The notes beneath the pieces were generated by a model, which did no database searches, was not told the origin of the DNA, and saw nothing but the letters and a program-made list of their open reading frames with translations. A stretch of DNA of 64,000 bases from Streptomyces hundungensis. Lineage in GTDB: Bacteria > Actinomycetota > Actinomycetes > Streptomycetales > Streptomycetaceae. Numbering within the stretch: position 1 is the first letter of the stretch; every line of letters begins with the position of its first letter. Shown here one piece after another: positions 59,559 through 64,000 of this stretch. Location of the stretch: the NCBI RefSeq assembly GCF_003627815.1, contig NZ_CP032698.1:4836001-4900000 (forward strand), written 5' to 3'. A program made the position numbers and the translations under genes.

Positions 59559-61163
59559 ATGGGGCAAGCGGTGCGCGGAGACCTTCAGTGGGGCACGATC
59601 GCGAAGCTGGTGCGCGAGGCGGCCGCCCGGTACGGCGAGCGCGAGGCCGTCGTCGAGGGCCGCGGCCGCGTCTCGTACGCGGAGCTCGGCGAGCGGGTGG
59701 AGCGGGCGGCCGCCTCGTGCATGGCGGCGGGTGTCGAGCCCGGCGACCGGGTCGCCATCTGGGCGCCCAACACCGGGGAGTGGATCGTCGCGGCGCTCGG
59801 CGCGGTGAGCGCGGGCGCGGTGCTCGTACCGCTGAACACCCGCTTCAAGGGTTCGGAGGCGGCGTACGTCCTCGAAAGCAGCCGCGCCAAGCTGCTGTTC
59901 ATCACCGGCACGTTCCTCGGCACGTCCTACGTCGCCTCGCTGCGCCGCGCGACCGCCGAAGGACCCGGGCCCGGGCCCCTGCCCTCGCTCCCCCACCTGG
60001 AACAGGTGGTCGTCCTCTCCGACGACGCCCCCGAGTCCTTCCGCACCTGGAAGGAGTTCCTGGCGGGCGGCGAGTCCGTGTCCGGGACGGAGGTCCGGGC
60101 CAGGGCGGACGCCATCGCGCCGGACGCGCCGTCCGACATCGTCTACACCTCGGGCACCACCGGCCGCCCCAAGGGCGCGGTGATCACCCACGCCCAGACG
60201 CTGCGCGGCTATGCGATCTGGGCCGAGCTCGCGGGTCTGTGCGCGGGGGACCGCTATCTGATCGTGAACCCGTTCTTCCACACCTTCGGCTACAAGGCGG
60301 GCATCATCGCCTCCCTGATGCGGGGCGCCACGATGGTGCCGCAGCCGGTGTTCACCATCGACACCGCGCTCGCCAACATCGCCGCCGAGCGCATCTCCGT
60401 ACTGCCGGGCCCGCCCACCCTCCACCAGTCCCTCCTGGACCACCCCGCGCGCGACCAGTACGACCTGAGCGCGCTGCGCCTGGTGGTGACCGGGGCGGCA
60501 GTGGTGCCGCTGCGCCTGGTCGAACGGCTGCGGGGCGAGCTGGGCGTGGACACCGTCCTGACCGCGTACGGCCTGTCCGAGGCGAGCGGCATCGTCACGA
60601 TGTGCCGGCGCGGCGACCCGGCGCAGGTCATCGCCTCGACCTCAGGCCGCGCGATACCCGGCACCGAGGTGTGTGTGCGGGCCGAGCCGGGGGAGCCGGG
60701 CGAGATCCTGGTGCGCGGCTTCAACGTCATGCGGGGCTACTTCGAGGACCAGGCCGGCACGGCCGGGGCGATCGACGAGGAGGGCTGGCTGCACACGGGC
60801 GACATCGGCGTCCTGGACGAGGCGGGCAACCTCCGCATCACCGACCGGATCAAGGACATGTTCATCGTCGGCGGCTTCAACGCCTACCCGGCGGAGATCG
60901 AGCAACTCCTCGCCCTGCACCCCGAGGTGGCCGACGCGGCCGTGATCGGCGTCCCCGACCCCCGCCTCGGCGAAGTGGGCCGCGCCTACGTCGTGCGCCG
61001 CCCCGGCTCCCCCCTGACGGCGTACGACCTGATCGCCTGGTCCCGCCGCGAGATGGCCAACTACAAGGTGCCGAGGGAGGTCGAGTTCGTGACGGAACTC
61101 CCGCGCAACGCGAGCGGGAAGGTGGTGAAGGGGGAGCTGCGGGGCCTTGATACCAGGGGCTAG
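59559..61163 (+). CDS. AMP-forming CoA ligase (FadD3-like)
   Basis: 534 aa ANL ligase. P-loop VYTSGTTGRPKGAVITH near 195, FFHTFGYKAG, AYGLSEASG near 340, GWLHTGDIGVLDEAGNLRITDRIKDMFIVGGFNAYPAEIEQ, and the C-terminal catalytic Lys in NASGKVVKGELR. Overall pattern resembles FadD3, the ligase for the steroid C/D-ring propanoate HIP, and related ring-acid ligases. GGAGGGG precedes ATG 59559. Under O10, divergent from the Ltp operon. Substrate assignment is inference. Confidence 0.85.
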   Translation: MGQAVRGDLQWGTIAKLVREAAARYGEREAVVEGRGRVSYAELGERVERAAASCMAAGVEPGDRVAIWAPNTGEWIVAALGAVSAGAVLVPLNTRFKGSEAAYVLESSRAKLLFITGTFLGTSYVASLRRATAEGPGPGPLPSLPHLEQVVVLSDDAPESFRTWKEFLAGGESVSGTEVRARADAIAPDAPSDIVYTSGTTGRPKGAVITHAQTLRGYAIWAELAGLCAGDRYLIVNPFFHTFGYKAGIIASLMRGATMVPQPVFTIDTALANIAAERISVLPGPPTLHQSLLDHPARDQYDLSALRLVVTGAAVVPLRLVERLRGELGVDTVLTAYGLSEASGIVTMCRRGDPAQVIASTSGRAIPGTEVCVRAEPGEPGEILVRGFNVMRGYFEDQAGTAGAIDEEGWLHTGDIGVLDEAGNLRITDRIKDMFIVGGFNAYPAEIEQLLALHPEVADAAVIGVPDPRLGEVGRAYVVRRPGSPLTAYDLIAWSRREMANYKVPREVEFVTELPRNASGKVVKGELRGLDTRG

Positions 61164-61179
61164 CAGGTGCTGGTATCAA
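61147..61179. promoter_or_regulatory. Operator-like palindrome before toxin-antitoxin pair
   Basis: Perfect 10-bp arms TTGATACCAG / CTGGTATCAA with a 13-bp spacer, overlapping the last 17 bp of the CoA ligase gene. TAGCGT (61184-61189) is 6 bp before the antitoxin ATG, so the mRNA is probably leaderless and the palindrome covers the -35 region. Confidence 0.6.
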
Positions 61180-61195
61180 GTGATAGCGTCGATGT

Positions 61196-61414
61196 ATGGC
61201 CAAGACCCAGATCAACATTCGCATGGATGACGAGACGGCCGAGATGGCCCGCCAGGCGGCTGCCACCCGGCGCATAGCGGTCAACGAGTACGTCGAGCAG
61301 TTGATCCGCAACGACAACGAGAAGCTCCGGGCCGTCTTCATGGCCGCCGCCCAGGAAGTCCTCGACCACTACGGCGACTTGATCGATGAGATCGAAGGGG
61401 CTCCCGGCGAGTGA
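61196..61414 (+). CDS. Small antitoxin-like DNA-binding protein
   Basis: 72 aa. MAKTQINIRMDDETAEMARQ forms a beta strand plus helix like ribbon-helix-helix or HicB-type antitoxins, followed by AVNEYVEQLIRNDNEKL as second helix and an acidic C-terminus suited to binding the toxin. No ribosome site. A palindrome stands immediately upstream, as expected for an autorepressor. Overlaps the next gene as GTGA. Confidence 0.75.
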   Translation: MAKTQINIRMDDETAEMARQAAATRRIAVNEYVEQLIRNDNEKLRAVFMAAAQEVLDHYGDLIDEIEGAPGE

Positions 61415-61782
61415 ACGTGACCATCGACCTGGCGTGGATCCTGGAGGTCGCTCAGCGCGCAGGCCAGGACGACCCCGCCATCGACGACTACGGCGTGCCC
61501 ATCGCGGCCGTCGAGCGGCACCGGGCGGTTCTCGTCGGCCAAGACGTGTACCAGGGCGCCTACGCCCGGGCTGCGGCACTCGCGCACACGCTCGGCCGGA
61601 TGCGGTGGCTGGAGCGGTCCAACCTGCGGGTGGCGGTGGCGGTGGCACACGCCTACCTCATCGCCTCCGGCATCCCGGCCAAGCTGGACCAACACAGGGT
61701 TTCGGCTCTCGCCGCCGAGCTGAAGCAGGACGGCTGCACCGCCCACAGCGTGGCCGCCGTGCTCAAGACCTGGGCGGTGTGA
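61411..61782 (+). CDS. Doc/Fic-annotated toxin-like protein without a Fic motif
   Basis: 123 aa. Similar in layout to Streptomyces proteins usually labelled Fic-family toxin component: LAWILEVAQRAGQDDPAIDDYGVPIAAVERH, YARAAALAHTLGRMRWLERSNLRVAVAVAHAYL, AAVLKTWAV. The HxFx(D/E)GNxR catalytic motif of Doc/Fic is absent; only R-S-N-L-R stands where G-N-G-R would be. So it may be an inactive or mechanistically different toxin. Followed by a strong terminator. Confidence 0.68.
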   Translation: MNVTIDLAWILEVAQRAGQDDPAIDDYGVPIAAVERHRAVLVGQDVYQGAYARAAALAHTLGRMRWLERSNLRVAVAVAHAYLIASGIPAKLDQHRVSALAAELKQDGCTAHSVAAVLKTWAV

Positions 61783-61797
61783 CGACAGCTCGTCCGA

Positions 61798-61849
61798 ACA
61801 CGACCGCGGTGCGTCCCCGCCCCCCAGCGGGTCCGCACCGCGGTCGTGT
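61798..61849. terminator. Strong bidirectional terminator
   Basis: Perfect 16-bp arms ACACGACCGCGGTGCG / CGCACCGCGGTCGTGT with an inner CCCGC/GCGGG hairpin, between the converging toxin and afsS genes. Confidence 0.85.
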
Positions 61850-61909
61850 CCCCCCGGTCCCGGCGGCTCCCCTCCCGTGCCGCCGGGACCGTCCCCCGCT
61901 CGGATCGGC

Positions 61910-62113
61910 TTACTGGGCCGTCGGCTTGAACGGCTCCGAGGTGGCGTGCTGGTCGAGCGTGGCGATCGCCGGTTCGTCCGTGGCGTGCTGGTCGAGCAGG
62001 GCGACCGGGGTGCCGGTGGCGTGCTGGTCGAGGGTGGCGACGGCGGGCTGGTCCGTGGCGTGCTGGTCCTGCGGCGTGACGATCGGCGGCTCGTTCTTCT
62101 TCACGTCGGCCAT
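61910..62113 (-). CDS. afsS: AfsS family small activator of secondary metabolism
   Basis: 67 aa, ATG 62113 with GGGAG 9 bp upstream. Hallmark repeats are four copies of x-x-D-Q-H-A-T (PQDQHAT, TLDQHAT, LLDQHAT, TLDQHAT) in MADVKKNEPP...SEPFKPTAQ. S. coelicolor AfsS has three T-x-L-D-x-H-A-T repeats. AfsS is induced by phosphorylated AfsR and raises antibiotic production; its molecular mechanism is unclear. It lies just downstream of afsR on the same strand, with an AfsR-box-like repeat between. Confidence 0.9.
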   Translation of the reverse strand: MADVKKNEPPIVTPQDQHATDQPAVATLDQHATGTPVALLDQHATDEPAIATLDQHATSEPFKPTAQ

Positions 62114-62283
62114 GGTTCTCATCTCCCGTTGATGACGCTGCCTGATGGAATCGGCGAAACCGTCCGGCCACTCCCCCGAGGGTGGCCGGACGGACTTGCC
62201 AGGGCCGACAGAGTACGTCCGGCCTTCCCGTCGGCTTGCGCGCCCCCCGACGCGGCGGGCCGACAGACAAGACAATGACGGGT

Positions 62284-62305
62284 GCCGATAAACGTTCAAT
62301 GAACG
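62284..62305 (-). promoter_or_regulatory. AfsR-box-like direct repeat upstream of afsS
   Basis: On the minus strand CGTTCATTGAA is directly followed by CGTTTATCGGC: two 11-bp repeats (62305-62295 and 62294-62284). Overlapping AfsR and PhoP binding at this promoter is known in S. coelicolor. CATTGT near 62277-62272 is a possible -10. Confidence 0.65.
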
Positions 62306-62320
62306 TGCTGACCAGGGGCG

Positions 62321-64000
62321 TTATGCGGCCGCCAGCGGGCTGAGCAGAGCCCGGACCTGGATCGCCTCCGGGGAGCCCAGCTCCTCGAAGATGACCAGCG
62401 CGTCACGCCAGCAGACCTGGGCCCGGCCCGCGTGCCCTATGCCCGCCAGGGCCTGCCCGAGCACCGTCAGTACGTTGCCGCGCCGCCACTCCCCGCCGAT
62501 GCCGCGCAGCACCGTGAGCGCCATCTCGGCGTTGGCCGCGGCCTGCGCGGGCCGCCCGCCCGCGAGGTCGACCTCCGCGAGCCGGAACAGGGTCATGCCC
62601 TCCCACAGACGCTGCCTGCTGTCGCGGAAGACCGCCAGCGCCTCGTCGAGCCGGTCCGCGGCGGCGGGCAACTGGCCGCTCTTGGTGAGCGCGAGGCCCA
62701 GCGCGTAACGGGCGTTGGCGCCGCGCAGCTCATGGCCCATCGAGTCGTAGATGTCGATGCCCTCCTGCGCCAGGGTGACCGCGCTCGCGGTGCGGCCCAT
62801 CGCCAGGTGGATCCGGGACAGGTTGCACAGCGCGCTGGCCTCGCCGGGCCGGTTGTCGTCGGCGCGGAACGCCTCGATGGCGCGCGTCAGATGGGTCTCG
62901 CCGTCGGTGTGCCGGTTCTGGTAGAGCGCGATGATGCCGCGCGCGTTGGAGGCCCAGCACAGCGGCAGCGGGTCCCGGGTGGCGCCGGCGAGCCGCATCG
63001 CCTCCTGGGCCTCGCGGTCTGCGGGCTCGAAGCGGCCGGCCAGCTGGTGCACATTGGCCAGCGTCATCACCGCCCGCCCCTCGGCCTGGGTGTCGCCCCG
63101 GGTGCGGGCGGCCTCGCGGACGGCCTCCGCGGTCGCCTCGTACTGCCGGGAGTTGGCGCCGGACTCGCCGAGGTCGAGCGCCGCGTACAGCAGGTCGACG
63201 GCGCGGCGCAGGGTGCGCGGCCCGGACAGCTGGCGTACGCAGGCGAGCAGCGGGTCGGCCTCGGTGTACAGCCAGTCCTGCGCCGAGTGGCGGTCGGCGA
63301 ACGACAGCCCCCCGTACGTGGTCGGCTCCAAGTGGTCCACGAGCCGGTCGCCCGGACGCTCCAGGGCGTACACCCCGGCCGCCGTCGCCAGATAGAAGTC
63401 GAGCAGCCGCGACATCGCCGACTCGCGCTCGGCCGGCGCCAGGTCGTCGCGCTCGGCGCAGGAACGCGCGTAGAGGCGTACCAGGTCGTGATAGCGGTAG
63501 CGGCCCGGGGCGGCCGACTCCACCAGGGACGTGTCGACCAGGGACTCCAGGAGGTCCTCGGTCTCCTGCTGCGGCAGGTCCAGGACGGCGGCCGCGGCGG
63601 CCAGCGAGATGTCGGGCCCGTCGGGCAGGCCGAGCAGCCGGAAGGCGCGCGACTGGGCGGGCTCCAGCTGGCCGTAGCCGAGCTCGAAGGTCGCCTTGAC
63701 CGCGAGGTCCCCGGCCTGGAGCTCGTCGAGGCGGCGGCGTTCGTCGGCGAGCTTGGCGGCGAGCACCGAGACCGTCCAGGTGCGGCGGGAGGCCAGCCGG
63801 GACGCGGCGATGCGGATGGCGAGCGGCAGGAAGCCGCAGGCGGCGACCACGTCCAGGGCGGCCTCGCGCTCGGCGGAGACCCGCTCCTCGCCGACGATCC
63901 TGGTGAAGAGCTGGAGCGCCTCGTCGGGGGACATCACGTCCAGGTCGACGAGGTGCGCGCCGACCAGGTCGACCATGCGGATACGGCTGGTGACGAGCGC
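62321..64000 (-). CDS. afsR: AfsR, C-terminal part (runs off right edge)
   Basis: 559 residues visible; the N-terminal SARP DNA-binding domain and nucleotide P-loop lie outside the window. At the right edge the protein reads ALVTSRIRMVDLVGAHLVDLDVMS, the NB-ARC sensor region. The winged-helix part (AFRLLGLPDGPDISLAAAAAVLDL, YRYHDLVRLYARSCA) follows. From about 250 residues before the end come TPR repeats (EAMRLAGATRDPLPLCWASNARG, EASALCNLSRIHLAMGRTASAVTLAQEG). AfsR is activated by AfsK phosphorylation and drives afsS. Stop TAA at 62321. Confidence 0.9.
   Translation of the reverse strand, partial: ALVTSRIRMVDLVGAHLVDLDVMSPDEALQLFTRIVGEERVSAEREAALDVVAACGFLPLAIRIAASRLASRRTWTVSVLAAKLADERRRLDELQAGDLAVKATFELGYGQLEPAQSRAFRLLGLPDGPDISLAAAAAVLDLPQQETEDLLESLVDTSLVESAAPGRYRYHDLVRLYARSCAERDDLAPAERESAMSRLLDFYLATAAGVYALERPGDRLVDHLEPTTYGGLSFADRHSAQDWLYTEADPLLACVRQLSGPRTLRRAVDLLYAALDLGESGANSRQYEATAEAVREAARTRGDTQAEGRAVMTLANVHQLAGRFEPADREAQEAMRLAGATRDPLPLCWASNARGIIALYQNRHTDGETHLTRAIEAFRADDNRPGEASALCNLSRIHLAMGRTASAVTLAQEGIDIYDSMGHELRGANARYALGLALTKSGQLPAAADRLDEALAVFRDSRQRLWEGMTLFRLAEVDLAGGRPAQAAANAEMALTVLRGIGGEWRRGNVLTVLGQALAGIGHAGRAQVCWRDALVIFEELGSPEAIQVRALLSPLAAA

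Overview
The window is high-GC actinobacterial DNA and almost certainly comes from a Streptomyces chromosome. The signs are strong third-position GC, many GTG starts, ATGA/GTGA gene overlaps, a DmdR1-type iron regulator, and an afsK / afsS / afsR antibiotic-control locus at the right end. No rRNA, tRNA, CRISPR array, transposase or phage gene was seen.

Layout. 1-22 kb is mostly conserved core: the start of a secreted protein (off the left edge), citrate synthase, pdxH, a PAS sensor, a SIS protein, dmdR1, an alpha/beta hydrolase, an ABC exporter pair, a prim-pol protein, an XRE/TPR regulator, a membrane protein with repeated Thr-Gln motifs, a substrate-binding lipoprotein, purU, a sigma factor overlapping its anti-sigma gene, a STAS protein, an EF-hand protein and a secreted PLC-like protein. 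About 22-50 kb and 57-61 kb hold a split acyl-CoA catabolic gene set: two AMP-forming CoA ligases, an NDP-forming acyl-CoA synthetase, four acyl-CoA dehydrogenase subunits, two Ltp thiolase-like proteins each with a DUF35 partner available, two crotonases, a cyclase-family hydrolase, an amidohydrolase, an SDR, a Zn alcohol dehydrogenase, a flavin monooxygenase, a flavin reductase, a DoxX protein and a F420-type reductase. Two MFS transporters and a GlxA/AraC regulator lie between these blocks. 51-57 kb holds a VOC protein, AfsK, a HemK-like methyltransferase and two surface or membrane proteins. 61.1-61.8 kb is a small toxin-antitoxin-like pair. 61.9-64 kb is afsS and the C-terminal part of afsR.

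The main discovery is regulatory. Eleven copies of a 15-bp palindrome, CTGAC-N5-GTCAG (at most one mismatch in the ten fixed positions), occur in this window. Ten lie in promoter regions of the acyl-CoA catabolic genes. The eleventh covers the start codon of a TetR-family gene at 50254-50901. This defines a candidate TetR regulon that joins the scattered gene blocks into one system. The gene content (Ltp-DUF35 retro-aldolase pairs, paired acyl-CoA dehydrogenases, FadD3-like ligase) resembles steroid side-chain or ring catabolism, but the substrate is unknown.

Other points of note are a 250-nt multi-helix intergenic region after pdxH, six polar mosaic arrays of intergenic palindromic repeats, an operator plus leaderless start for the toxin-antitoxin pair, an antisense frame across dmdR1, several in-frame tandem-repeat proteins, and an AfsR-box-like direct repeat before afsS. 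Coordinates and starts were read by eye; no search or folding program was run.
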